Source: Eudorina sp. 2006-703-Eu-15 (Eukaryota > Chlorophyta > Chlorophyceae > Chlamydomonadales > Volvocaceae). From it: DNA of 64,000 bases. This document shows, one piece after another, positions 23,878-35,029 of the stretch; position 1 is the stretch's first letter, and the number at the start of each line of letters is the position of its first letter. The stretch is taken from assembly GCA_003117195.1 (NCBI GenBank), contig BDSI01000003.1, forward strand, positions 248,001 through 312,000, written 5' to 3'. Position numbers and translations under genes: made by a program. The notes under the pieces are model-generated. The model made no database searches and had not been told where the DNA came from. It saw only the letters and a list, made by a program, of their open reading frames with translations.

Positions 23878-26579
23878 GCTTGCAATCCTCGATCTGTATG
23901 TCAAAATGTGGTTATGAGTATCACCTTAAATAAAAACAAAACTTCAAGGTGATAAACATATGTATGAACGCCGTGCGAAGTCTGCTGACTTGTACAAGTC
24001 CGTACTGCGCCCACCCGGTTCACCCTGCCGAAGCAAAGTGATCCAGGTACGGGCATCACTTTACAGGTATGTCTTCAAAGGTAGAAAAACTGAAAGTATG
24101 AGTCTATTTCTGTAATCTGATCTTCAACAACTAAGTTGCAGCTGTGCTTTCGAAAACATAAAAATGTACAGCCTTACCAATCGCCTTTGAAACGAAATAT
24201 ACAACGCAGGCAGGCAGACATAGATGCATGTTGATAATACTTTGTATGAAATAATCCTTCACGATTTCCGTGTCGACACTGGGACGACACGTAACAATGT
24301 AGGATAAGGATTGGAGGCAGGAAGAAGAAGATTTCAATAGACATCATCAAATCCAATTTATGAAAATGTTGCACTGCCCTCGGAGGGGTATCACACTTCT
24401 AGATACAAAGACACGCCCACCAAGGCCTGTAAAGAACCAAACCACAACCTCTCCAGCTTGTGCGCCACTACCATTAAATGAATCAATTTTAAATTACAGC
24501 ATCTGCCTTTTTACTTGAGCCACGCGTCGCGAAGCAGTGACGGTACATACGGGTCGCCCGTCACAGCACAGCAGGCCAAAAACAAACACGAAACCTTCCC
24601 AGTACGAGTGCACTGTTATCCTGTAAGTCACTGCAATGAATCGGAATGAAAGCAGCGCAAAATGCCAGGGTTCATGGATGACGTGTGCAGCTGTAAGAGA
24701 TTTTCTGTGTTCTCCCGAGCAGCAGGGCGGCCTTCACATAATTTCTTATCACTTATCATTTCTGCACTTGGTTGATGTCACATGAGCCGATGCCTCAGAT
24801 ACAGCAGCACTGCCTGCATGCTCGTCACAATCACCGGATCGGTGCGATCATGTCACGGCATGTACCGATTACCACTGGTAGCTTTGTCGCAAGGCAAGAC
24901 TAAGCGACCACGAGCGCGGCATTACGCGCTCCGCAAATGAAGACCCGGATGACCTCGTTGTTCCGTCCTAGCTGGCGCAACAGTCTCAACGGCAATTCGG
25001 CCGCAGGGCGACGCACTAGGTACGAAGAAATGCACCGTATGCTGTATGACGACGTAAGAAGCTGGTTTTCTTCACGATCTAATTTTTCCCGCTAAGCCGC
25101 TGCTGAGCAGATTAAGCTCTATTCGCGCGCGCGCTGCAACCGGGGAAGTGGTTGAGGTTGCCGACAAGAGCCGCTCGCCCTGACTCGAACGAAGCCGTCC
25201 AGGTTCCAGTCCAAGATCCGTTTCCGTGCGCCGCCGGATTCCTCCTGCCAAGTGCCAACCCGCCTGCGCCCTGGACGGACTCGGTAGCCGGTAGTCGGCA
25301 CCCGACCTCGCCCGCACCGCCACGCGCAGCCCCCTCCACTGCTCCACAGAAGTGGGGGACTCCCGCGGGGGACACCACCTCGCGATGTCCCATGCGCGCG
25401 GACCCCATCACATGCCGCCCGCCCGACCCAGCCGCGCCGTGTCCCGCCCGACCACGCGGATACGGTAGGTGCTGCCCGGGGCTTCGGGCGGGTTGGGGCA
25501 ATTGTGTGGAATACGGGCATTCCCGGGGCTTGCCTATGCCCCTTGCATGTCACGCACGCACTCCATGCTCTGCCTGTCCATGAACACACGCAAGCTCGTG
25601 TCCATAGGCTTCGCTCACACTACTCTCCCGGTCGGGACTACGGGTCCACCCTGTAACGGTTACAAAAAATACTCGCGGCTCGTCACTGCACAGTAGCCCT
25701 GTCGCTCTAACGAGATAGCCCGTCGCACCGAAACCAGCCGTTGTGCGACCTCCCTCACCAGCTCAGCTCAGCTCACTTGGTCGCGGCGTCGCGCAGCTCC
25801 AACAGGCTCCCCCTACCCTCCTACTCAACTTGAGGTTTTCCCTGCAACATTGCAGAGCTTCCCTGACGCCATCTCGAGGTCAAAACCGCCGCCGCGATGG
25901 GCATGTACCGGTATGGCCCCAGCGCTGTCGGGCGGAAGCTAGCTTGTTGAGGGACTGCCGAAGCCCACAATACCCCTCCTCCTACTGCTACCCCCCCTCC
26001 TACCCCTCCTCCTCCTCCTACCCCTCCTCCTCCTACTACCCCTCCTCCTCCTGCGACAACTACAACGATACCCTGCGACGTCATCAGACCTCCGTCACCA
26101 TGCTTGCCGCGCACGAGGCTGCGCACATGCCCGGGTGTTGGCTTCAGCGGCTCATCACGTGTCTGATTCGGGTCTAATGTCTCCCCCCCTGAACCCACGT
26201 CTGCACATCCTGTCCTAGCTACGGGACAACACAACAACGGGATCCACTGATCCGGACTCACTCACCCCACCTCGAACACGCACATCGTCCTCAAACCGCG
26301 CAGCACGCCAACGGTCAACGCCGCGCCAACCAAAACCCATGAGCTGCTAGCAAGCGCACCCCCACCGCGCGCAGCACTCAGCGCCGCGATTGGGGACTGG
26401 TCGACTCCCCTCCCCTCCCCTCCCCCATGTCGTCCATCAAGACCGTCCCGCCCCCCGCCGCGGGCGTCCTGCGACACGAATCGTGGTCCCCTGGCGCAGG
26501 GCGCCAGCTGTCCCGCTGCTCTCCCCTCCCCTCCCCTCCCCTCCACTCATCGGAAATCCGCTCAGGTAACCCTCCACGC
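23878..26579. other. Intergenic region upstream of pherophorin
   Basis: Holds the promoter of the pherophorin gene (transcribed leftwards) and the 3' flank of the ApaG gene. One weak coding hint exists on the + strand: an ATG at 24938 opens a Lys/Arg-rich frame ending in a donor-like AGGTACGA near 25019, and an open segment ~25152-25470 ends at a donor-like GGTAGGTG. The pieces match no family and do not join convincingly. A CCT-rich Tyr-Pro-Ser coding or simple-repeat tract lies at ~25970-26050. Confidence 0.4.
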
Positions 26580-27312
26580 CTACGACCTGTGGACGTCCGG
26601 CCGCATGTGCACGAAGGGCTTGACTGCTGCCATGAAGGTGCGCACCGGCCGCCCGTTGTCGAGCACGGCGATCTGCGGAGGAACCGGGGGTCAAGGACCC
26701 CGGGATACATGGGGACCGGAGGGCCGGGTTGATGGGCACTAGGAGGGCCGGCGTCCGGTAGAACAACGGGGTCGGGGTCCAGAGAAACGGGGTGGAGGGA
26801 CGGGGCAAAAGCGGCGGCGTTGCGGACGCCACACCAGCCGACAGCGATGCATGGCTCATCCCTGACACGCCGCGCCACTTGGTTGTGCCAGTCGTGCGCA
26901 GGTTTGCTCCGGTCGCGCATCTCAATGCCGCACGTGTTCATTCGGACGCCACCCGCAGTGCCACCCACAATATATAGCGCCAAACGCTCCCTCCCTCCTT
27001 TCGCCTTGTACAACCCTCCGTTTTCACCGGCCCACGCCATTACCGCCCCGCACCTCCCTCCCCACAACCTTCCTCACGGCCCCTACTGGCGCGGCCCGCA
27101 GCTCACCTCCAGGCTGCCGCGCTGCAGCCCCGACGGCGTATCGAGGTCCGTACCGCTGATGTACTCGAAGCAGTCGTTGGGCGGAATGATCGGTTGCTGG
27201 CCTGGGTGGGTTCAGACACCGACGGGCGAGGCGCCCGCGTCAGAACAGCGGAATGCCGCGATTGCAGCGGTTGGGTGGATGCATCAAATTGGTGGCTACA
27301 TTGAAGCTGCGC

Positions 27313-27345
<33 letters not shown>

Positions 27346-28597
27346 CAGAGCGAGAGGCCGATGAGCGGCGGTGGGGCTGGTTCGAGCTCCGCTCCGCGCC
27401 TCTCAATCGTGTGGCACGACTACAGGCTGAGGCACTGGCGGAGACCAGCGGCAGAGGCCACATATCCCATCCATCCATCCATCGCGGGGACTGCTGGCCC
27501 GAGACGCACGTCGCATGTCATCAAGCAAGGTCTCTAGCAGGTTTCCCTCTCTGCATGTCGTTGGGTCCTGGGCTCGTTTCGACCGTACATGGTTCAATGA
27601 GACGTGCTCTCAGGGGAGAGCCCCCGCCATCTGACTAACCAAGAAGGTTTTAGGCACCGACAGAGGGCAACGACGGATTGACGTACATAGTGACCAGACA
27701 CGTTGGCATGCACAAAGACACCACGCCGTACATTACCGTACTCACCCACAATGGCGTTACCGGGCACATGGGGCACGTGCACCATGACAGCGCCCTTGTC
27801 GTTCTGTGCACATGATGAGCGTGGGGGTATAGGAAATTGGTAGACATTTGCAAACTGCGCTGCTGCCAGAGCGAGGGGGTGGGGGTGGGGTTGGGCACGG
27901 CGCAGTCGGAAGGCTCACGAGAGGATGGGTGCCGGAGGCAGCCGCAAGACCGTCACAACTACTGCTGCGGAACCTCACCCTCTCCCTTCCTCACCCCAGC
28001 TGCCCTAGATTACGTTGCTGAGCCTTACCCTTTCCCTTCCACTGCCCTAGGTTACGCCCTAGAGTAAGTTGATTTCGTTCTCACTGCTCACCAGTATGGT
28101 CCACTCCCTGCCCAGCACCTGGATGGGCTCATTCCTGTTGGGCGGCGCAGTCCGGGCAACGGGGAGTGAGCACTGATTAAAAAAGGAGTTGCGCGGGTCG
28201 GGATTCGCGCCCAGCACGACTCGGATTGGAGACTGTACCACGTAATCTTTGGCGGCGGACGTATGAATTCCGTTGTGTGGGGAACGAACGGAACATCCAG
28301 GTCCCCGCACTCCAAAGCGAGGACTCGGGGGCACGGGTCCCTTGGCACCGCCAAGGCCGCCGCCGCGCGGTGACCCCTCCGTGCCAGCGGACCAGATGCC
28401 CCACCCGGGGATGGGGGCTGCCGATGACGTGGGAGAGTCGTGGCGCGCCGAATCGGTCCCCGAGCCCGCTCCCCGATGCCATCTGGGGTCTGCAGCACTG
28501 CGGGCGAACCCCCGTGTCACGCGGGCATCCCCCCACGCCGTTGGGGGTCGGTGGCTCACCGAAGGTTCGTGACTCGTACGCGGTAGGAGAACAGGTT
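26580..28597 (-). CDS. ApaG-domain protein (5' end unresolved)
   Basis: Exons on the minus strand that form one ApaG (DUF525) fold: 28560-28597 (NLFSYRVRVTNLR), 28092-28134 (EPIQVLGREWTIL), 27746-27803 (DKGAVMVHVPHVPGNAIV), 27107-27201 (QQPIIPPNDCFEYISGT, then TPSGLQRGSLE), 26580-26672 (IAVLDNGRPV ... PFVHMRP, stop TAG). Phases match at all four junctions. The motif series YRVRxxN, VQLLxRxWxI, VVGxxPxxxP, FxYxSGT and TPSGxxxGS is the ApaG signature. The domain is a beta-sandwich found in bacterial ApaG, POLDIP2 and some plant F-box proteins; its ligand is not settled. No start codon could be fixed: 28600-28970 contains splice-like sites and coding-like frames, and the LYR-motif gene ends just upstream on the same strand, so the two could be one gene. 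Confidence 0.75.
27828..27874 (+). repeat. Short intronic repeat, family B
   Basis: Core TATAGGAAATTGGTAGACAT followed by TTGCAAACTGCGCTGCTGCC, in an intron of the ApaG gene. Relatives occur at 27288-27357 (with an expanded CTG run), 42164-42219, 54554-54590, 56419-56470 (reverse) and more loosely at 58543-58575, 61553-61590 and 62806-62830. Confidence 0.65.
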
Positions 28598-28969
28598 CTG
28601 GCTGCGTCCGTACGCCGTGGCGGCCTGTCGCGGGGGAAGCAGTCACCGGGTGAGGCCAGGCCCCGAATGGCTGCCCAGAATGGGTTTACGGCCTTCGCTG
28701 CGGGATGAGCGCAGATAGATAAGCGCTGCGGCAGGGAGTGGCCCACCAGCGCCCCACCGGCGCCCCGCCAGCGCCCCACCCGGGACCGGCCTGTTCGGGC
28801 TGCGCGCGGTTCCCCCGGTGCCCCACCACTCTGGCTGCAGATCACGCGGGCCCCGCCTCTCCAGGGTGACCTCCCTCTGCGCTACAGAAGACCCTAACAG
28901 CACTTCACTCGCACTGCTGAGCAGCGACGTGCGACCGCGTGCGTATCGGTTAGCAGGAGCCCCCCCCCC

Positions 28970-29900
28970 TTACAACGCCTGCGCGCACACCGTGCTGAAT
29001 TTGGAGGTGGCATCCACACGAACCCCCTCGGTCGTACACGTGGACGAGCAACGGTGCAGGTACAGCTGTTCCAGTAACACCCGGAGCGCCGCCATGGCCT
29101 GCAGGCGGCCGGCGCAAGCGGTGATCTGCTATGACACTTCATGGAGCACAGTCGCTGTGTGATGGTGACTGAGAACCCAACGGGTGACAGCAGCCCAGAA
29201 GCCAAGGTGGGTGAAAACAGCATGTTTTGGCGTGGCACGAAAATTTTCCGCACAGCGGAGCGGCGCCACGAGGAGAGGTACGTCAACTACGATGTGTACG
29301 CATATCTGTGCATGGGCATAGGCAGAGCCCAGGAAACCATGTACACAGTATCGCGAAATAATCCAGGAAATCCGACATGCACTAGCCGTGCTGCGCCCAG
29401 ATACTGTGGGGGGCAAGCCACCTAGGTGGCACGTGCGTGTTCAGCAACCTACCTCGCCCACAAGCTGTGGTATGTCGGTGAGACTTGCCCCCTTATTCGC
29501 TTTGAAATTCTCTCGGAGCACACGCCGCAGGGCATGTGCGTCGAGCTTTTCCGAACCCGGAAACACCCGGAGGCTGGAGCCCAGCAGTTGCGACATTGCG
29601 CTGGCCTGGTAGGCTAGACCCGCCTCAGTGTAGCCATAGAGACCCCAGTTGTCCGAAACAGGCTTCTGAATCTGTCCAGGGGGAGGAGGTTGGGGACATC
29701 CTCGTGGTCACGTATCAGTCATCGTCGGAAGGGCCCGAACCAAGTCACCGGGAAGCACAGGGCTACAGCATTACTTCAATGCATGCAATGAACTGCACAA
29801 TTTGTGCGTGCTGTCTCACCTCCAGCTCGATACCACGTCTTTGCATCCTATTCGCCTGCCGCAAAAAGGTTCTAAAGATCTGTAAAGCTGCTCGTGACAT
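28970..29900 (-). CDS. LYR-motif (Complex1_LYR-like) protein
   Basis: Exons on the minus strand: 29820-29900, 29453-29671, 28970-29125, all joined in phase 0, giving ~151 aa. The start MSRAALQIFRTFLRQANRMQ has the helix of LYR proteins, with IFR in place of the tripeptide LYR. The second exon ends with LRRVLRENFKANK, resembling the downstream Arg/Phe signature of the fold; between them lies an inserted segment containing DNWGLYGYTEAGL. The third exon has an amphipathic stretch (LQAMAALRVLLEQLYLH) and stops at TAA. LYR proteins are small mitochondrial assembly factors or complex subunits that contact acyl-carrier protein. The polypyrimidine tract just before 29671 supports that acceptor. The client complex is unknown. 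The last exon may instead be spliced on into the ApaG exons. Confidence 0.6.
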
Positions 29901-30677
29901 TGTGATAAGATCGTATACTTTCTATTCACCAAAATCGAAATACACATCAGCCTTCGCTCCCATAGGGGACCACGCGGAACTCTTGCGGAAAGGTACACAT
30001 GCTCGTAATTGAAATCCTTACACGTAAAGCTCCGAGGAATGCAAATATCTCGGCGAATACTAACCGTCGTTATGTTATTTAGTGTGCGCCTCTGCTGGCT
30101 GCTCGTAAAAGCTCTCTGTTCACGCCGGTGACCAGACTCGATATGGTGAACCTCACCAATCTATGCATATCAGATGCTCTATTCACCTTCTTACAGCGCG
30201 CATCGCACGCCCAGCGCTCTTCATGCCGTACAGGCCTGCACACTTTGCAGCAAAGCCCGTCTAACGACGCACTTAGGACAAATTACCATTCAGCTACTCC
30301 AAGACAGCGAATGGCTCGCAGCGGGCGTTGCAGAATGAAGCAAGCCCTAGTGGTCACCGTAACAAATGTTGTCTTCCAACACAGAAGTGCCGGAGACACA
30401 CCCTGACTATCCTGCAAGCACTTCTCCGGGACCCCTAATCAGCATCGCAGATGCTGACGTAGTGACGTGCCGACACACCGCCTGCACGGTGCTCCACAGC
30501 ACTCGCGAAGACAGCCGAACCCAATCAGGATGTTTCGCTCGTATCACAACTAGTACAGGATCCCCAAGGGTCACTGCAAGGAGACTTGAATCACGAACCA
30601 TGAATGAAGGCGGAACCCACTGCAGCTCTGCTGTGCACGATCCTATGCAAAGGCGCCAAACAACATGCCTGCCTGCT
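29901..30677. other. Intergenic, no gene seen
   Basis: Between the 5' end of the LYR gene and the 3' end of the four-TM gene, both on the minus strand. Relatively AT-rich with short, unsupported frames. It should contain the LYR promoter and the downstream UTR of its neighbour. Confidence 0.5.
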
Positions 30678-32200
30678 TCAGAGCTGTGGCTCCCGGTTCG
30701 GCATCGGCGTGGCAAAGGACGTGCCCGCCGCCGGTGCATGGTACGGCAGCGATTGCTGGCTGTAGTAAGCAGCTGCGGACGTGACGGCCGAGTGATCGCT
30801 GTATGCTGGGGGCTGAGGAGCGGCATACGCCGGAGTCGCAGCATTGCCCGCCGCCTGGCTGCCAGCTGGAACGGACGCATACCCGGACGTGTCATATGGA
30901 GCCTGGTAGCCCTGCGAAAAGAACGAAACGACATCATGAATCAGACGATCCAATCCATGGCAGGAGCACACAAGGAGACCCAGAAACACATGATCATGCA
31001 ACGGTCTGATGCTAATGATTCAGGGTGTTCTCTTCGAGTTTCCAGTAGGCCCCGCAGCACCAAGCCTCACAGTAATTAATAGACGCACCTGCTCCTGGTC
31101 ATAGGCATACTCGTTGGCGTTAAACTCTGTCGTTGACTGGTATGCATCCCCGCCTTGGTTGTACTGCGTGCTGTAATACTGGTTGTACTGGTCATTGTTC
31201 AAGTAATCATTGGGATTGTATTGAGCATTGTACTGCGGATCGGTAGACGACACGGCCTTCCCGTCGCTGGAAGAGATGCCGCCAGCAGCAGCAGTCAAAC
31301 CCAAAGCCGCTGGGTCCGCCATCGGAACGTATGGATTTGTCATCTCGGTGTCTACGTGCGGCAAGGGAAATTGGGTTTTAGTCGCTGCCACAGTTGATTC
31401 CTCAACACGCATGGAGGAAACGACCCCTGGCTATCAATTTCAGGTGTCGGGGCCCCAAAATCTTACTTATCCCGAGATGGTCCGTGACAGCTGCCTGGAA
31501 GATGACCAAGGTCAGGAAGAATAGCATGAACATTACGAAGCAGACGAAGGCAAAGACTTCAGCCCCAATGTACAACTCCGTGCTGTACTTGGTCCACGCT
31601 GAGTCTGCACGCGGGCCGGATGCACAGCGTTAGAAGATAGTGTAGGCCGGGAAACTGAGCAGGCCTTGAGAAAATGCTGCTTACTCGCTCCCTCCAGCTT
31701 GTGAACCATATCCTTGAAACTGTCCATGACCAGGCCCACGAGGAGGCAGAAGAACGCAAGCGTAAAGCAAAAGGCGACCAAGAAGCCGTAACCAAAGCCA
31801 GGACCACTCCGATTAATGGACTTCCTGCGTGCGAAGGGGAAAGCAAGGAGAGGGGCATTAGTGTTTGCAGGCCTGAAGGTGGGGGCTCAGGGGGGAAGGG
31901 GAGGGCACCAGAACGTACTTGACCAGCACGCAGCAGCTGAACATGTTGAACCCGAAGACTAGGAGAGCTCCCAAAATGCAGGAAGCGAGAGGGGCACGCC
32001 AGGCCTGATCGAGAGCGCGGAGGTCATTCAGGTTGAGGTTCGTTATCTCCGTCGTCTGCTGTGATGCTGTAAGCAACTTGTAGAAGGTCACAGCTGAGAG
32101 GATGTAATAAATCGTTGTAATAATCATATTGGTAACCCAAGACATCCACAAGATAATCCTGAAAGCCTCCTTGCTGCAGCCGCAGCCTCCACAGCGCGCC
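30678..32200 (-). CDS. Four-TM protein with Tyr/Asn/Gln-rich tail (5' incomplete)
   Basis: Exons on the minus strand: 31915-32200, 31685-31820, 31467-31604, 31089-31351, 30678-30911, with matching phases. The first visible exon starts mid-codon, so at least one 5' exon is missing. It opens with a Cys-rich segment (RARCGGCGCSKEAFR), then TM1 (NMIITTIYYILSAVTFY) and TM2 (PLASCILGALLVFGFNMF). TM3 (FLVAFCFTLAFFCLLVGLVM) and TM4 (VFAFVCFVMFMLFFLTLVIF) follow in the next two exons. The cytosolic-looking tail is rich in Tyr, Asn and Gln (YNAQYNPNDYLNNDQYNQYY), then Ala/Pro/Tyr. The layout resembles tetraspan/MARVEL-like proteins, but no family is recognised and no function is assigned. The TAC|GTTCTG donor after TM2 is the weakest junction. 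Confidence 0.65.
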
Positions 32201-33628
32201 CTGCAGCCATGGCAGGAATCAGAAAGTGCGACAGACCTCCTATAAAGCTAGTAAAGTTCCGTCCTTACATCTTGCTTGGGATAAAATCTCTTGAGGAATA
32301 CCAAATAAAAACAGATATCCTTCACTGTATGGTTTGCGCTCTTCAGTCAAAGTATGTGCCACCGAGTTCCAATCCACAGCAAGCGCCTCGTATGTGCAAG
32401 AGAGACATATCTTACGCAGTGTATTGTTTGCGGTTAGCATGCAGGAAGGCGGATTGAGATTGAAAGTCTTCCGGGATTGCCGTACTCCCTTCAGGGAGCT
32501 TCCATCCGTTCCATGTGAGCCATTCTTGAAGTTTTCACAGCATTCTTTCACCTTAATCGTCTGTTTTGTTAATCACTACGTATTACGAATGTTCATTGTA
32601 CGGCATAGTGCTGCACCGCAAACGCCGGTTACACCGCCGTGCAACCCGTCCATGGCGGACCCCAGTCTGTCAATGTTTTGTAATCTCTTGCGTCTGTGCA
32701 ATCAATCTAAGTGGTGATGTCTTACCTGTTATCTTGCTTCCTGCAGACAACTGTGTAGCCAGGAGGTGCGGCTGCAGCCAACCAGAGCGGCTGCTTGTCT
32801 CTCCAATTCTACGAGGGTTGACTGCAGCCGTGCCTCCTTGCTGCAACAGTTGCATCTACAGCCGGTGTTATCCCCTCCCCATCAGAACCCCTGTGCAACT
32901 CCTCTGCCTACATGTTTCGTAATACGCTGGACTTGTTACGTGGTGTGTGTCCCTTTGTGTCCTTTTAGGGTACGGTACCATGACGGTATCAATCGCATGA
33001 CGCCTCTCCATTGCGACTGTGACCACTTTTGTGCGTGTACCGCAACGGCCAGCGCCGCTGCCCGGAATGCTGTACGCTGGTGTGAAAACAACGTGACGTC
33101 ATTGCGCCCCACCATGGCCTGGACCAGCCTGATCTGGTAATGCTTACGTCATAACCAGCTGAGAGCGTCGACAGCTTTTTTACTTGCCGGGTTCACTGGC
33201 TCCAATCGCACAATGCCACCTTGCAATGGTTACTACAAAAATGCTAACACACATCGTCAGGTCGCAAACCCAGATCATCCCACATCCATGCCACCCCTCC
33301 CTGGCCACCACGTCACTCCTCACGCAGAGACCCGCGTTCGGGCCGAGAACACGCGTCCAACGCCGACTGCGGTTCCGGCCAGCTACGGAAAGATGAAAGG
33401 AAGCGGTCAACTTCAAGTGCTTCAATGTGCCAACGCTGGCACGCTCCAGCTGCAACGCCCCATGATGCAATCAGAATTATTATTATTAGGATGTTACAGC
33501 GGACCCCGCGGGTCATCGGTGACAGCCCCGGCGACAGCCGAGGCTTCCTCACCATACACTGCCTAAATGAACTAACGCCACCAGAATCAGAATGATGCAA
33601 GGCTGTGCCGCGACCCGTCGGCGCCCGC
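32201..33628. other. Region holding unresolved 5' exon(s) of the four-TM gene
   Basis: The four-TM gene needs an upstream exon ending in phase 2 somewhere here, and the GET1-like gene ends at 33629. A minus-strand frame near 33030-33140 contains a plausible Met (MVGRNDVTLF) but has no clear donor. Nothing else is supported. Confidence 0.35.
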
Positions 33629-34802
33629 TCACGATAACTGCGCCATTTGCTGCATCGACCTGCTCCTTCCAGTCGCCTCGACCTCCTTCGCCAGGCGCTC
33701 CACGTCTAGTGTCCCCAGACCCGTCGCCGAGGACCCAGGGACCGCCCCCGGCGGCGGTAACACAGCCCGCGCGAGCGCGTCCGTCGCTGTGTCCAGAAGC
33801 AGGAGCCAGGGCGCCAGAGATACACCCCCAAAGCCAGCCAGCTCGATCCCACGCGGCCAGGCCAGCAGCCGCGACAACGGTGCCCCAACGCTTCGCGGCA
33901 CCAGTCGCGTCACGGGCGCCTCCCATGCAAGCAGCGTTGCGGAGCAGAGCATCAGCATCTACAGAGGGACCACAGCAGGCGCCAGAAGAGGTATCGGGCG
34001 GCAGGTTACGGACGGACCTTTGTATGGCGGTAGGGAGCTAGGGACATAGGGAGTGCATGGAGGAAGGACCTGGGCCGCTATTGGGACCGCAGTGAGGCCC
34101 TGTCCAGCGTGTCCTTAGACGCGGAGACACGGCCGACATGAAGTCAAGAATCCTGAAGAGAAACCGTCTCATGCACATGTGTACAAGACGTCCGAACTTG
34201 CACGACGGGGCCCTCAATCCTTACCTTGACGGCACGGCCCACCATCAGCAACCGGTCTGCCGTATCCGGTACGACAGGGCCTGCATTGAGCTCTGCGAGC
34301 TCCTTCTCCTTTGCGTTGGCGAGACGCTGGTACTTGGCGCAGCGAGCGTACGTATTGGGCGTGTTAAGCTTCGCCGCCTCACGACGAAGAAACGCAATTT
34401 CAGCATTCAGCTGCGCGCGCTTAGTGCCAGAAGTTAGCAGCTGCATGGCAAGGAGTTTAGGAGAAAGTGGCATGTCACATACAGATGCAAAAATGGTCAG
34501 GAAGTAACACGGGGAGAGGAGACGAGTTCCGACAGGACAGGACTCGCACTGCGGCCCCGATTGGCAGAATTACAATCGACTTTCGTGTAAATGACAAGAC
34601 ACGAGGTGCGATTGCGCTCTCTCGATGTTGTATCACTCGGTTGTGCGTGCAGCGTGGCGTCCTGTCATGCTTCTAAACACACGCTGTCCTCACAACGGAC
34701 CTTGTGGCGCCGTGCTAACCACGTAACGCCATTGATGACAACGAGCGCAGCAAAAGATAGCAAAACAAACCAAGGCCCCAAGAGTTGCGCCATGTCTCGC
34801 AT
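33629..34802 (-). CDS. GET1/WRB-like receptor for tail-anchored protein insertion
   Basis: Exons on the minus strand: 34701-34802, 34225-34440, 33629-33958, all in phase 0 (~215 aa). Exon 1 is an N-terminal membrane helix (LLGPWFVLLSFAALVVING). Exon 2 is a charged coiled coil (LNAEIAFLRREAAKL, YARCAKYQRLANAKEKEL). Exon 3 starts with hydrophobic MLMLCSATLL and continues PVTRLVPRSVGAPLSRLLAW and GGVSLAPWLLL, matching the second and third TM region of WRB (Pro-Val ... Val-Pro ... Pro-Leu ... Leu-Ala spacing, as known for the family). GET1 forms the ER receptor with GET2/CAML for tail-anchored proteins delivered by GET3. The donor after exon 1 (AAG|GTCCGT) is not ideal; the exon 2 donor AAG|GTAAGG is strong. 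The C-terminal ~35 residues are an unconserved extension. Confidence 0.65.
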
Positions 34803-35029
34803 AACTTCACGGATCGGTTGTGGATATCGCCGATCGACTTGCTAAAAGTCAATCAGATGACACAAACACCAAAATGGTTTGGTCTCTAGCTCTAGCTCCC
34901 CGAGTAGGTTGTACGGCGGCAGTTGTTAGCAATGTAAAGTGCTGTACCTGTGCTTCAAATATGGCATAACCCTCCTGAGCTTTACTTTGGAAATATGTTG
35001 CATTCCTGAGCACCAACTTTCCCACAACT
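34803..35029. promoter_or_regulatory. Short divergent intergenic region (GET1-like / Nudix)
   Basis: Only ~230 bases separate the two divergent start codons, so the genes probably share a bidirectional promoter. No TATA box is evident. If the Nudix protein starts at the later in-frame ATG (35168) the region is ~140 bases longer. Confidence 0.5.

Noticed and set aside
28176..28250. tRNA/pol III-like sequence on the minus strand ending in a T run
   Set aside because: The T-stem pairs imperfectly, no acceptor stem or anticodon arm can be drawn, and it sits in an ApaG intron.
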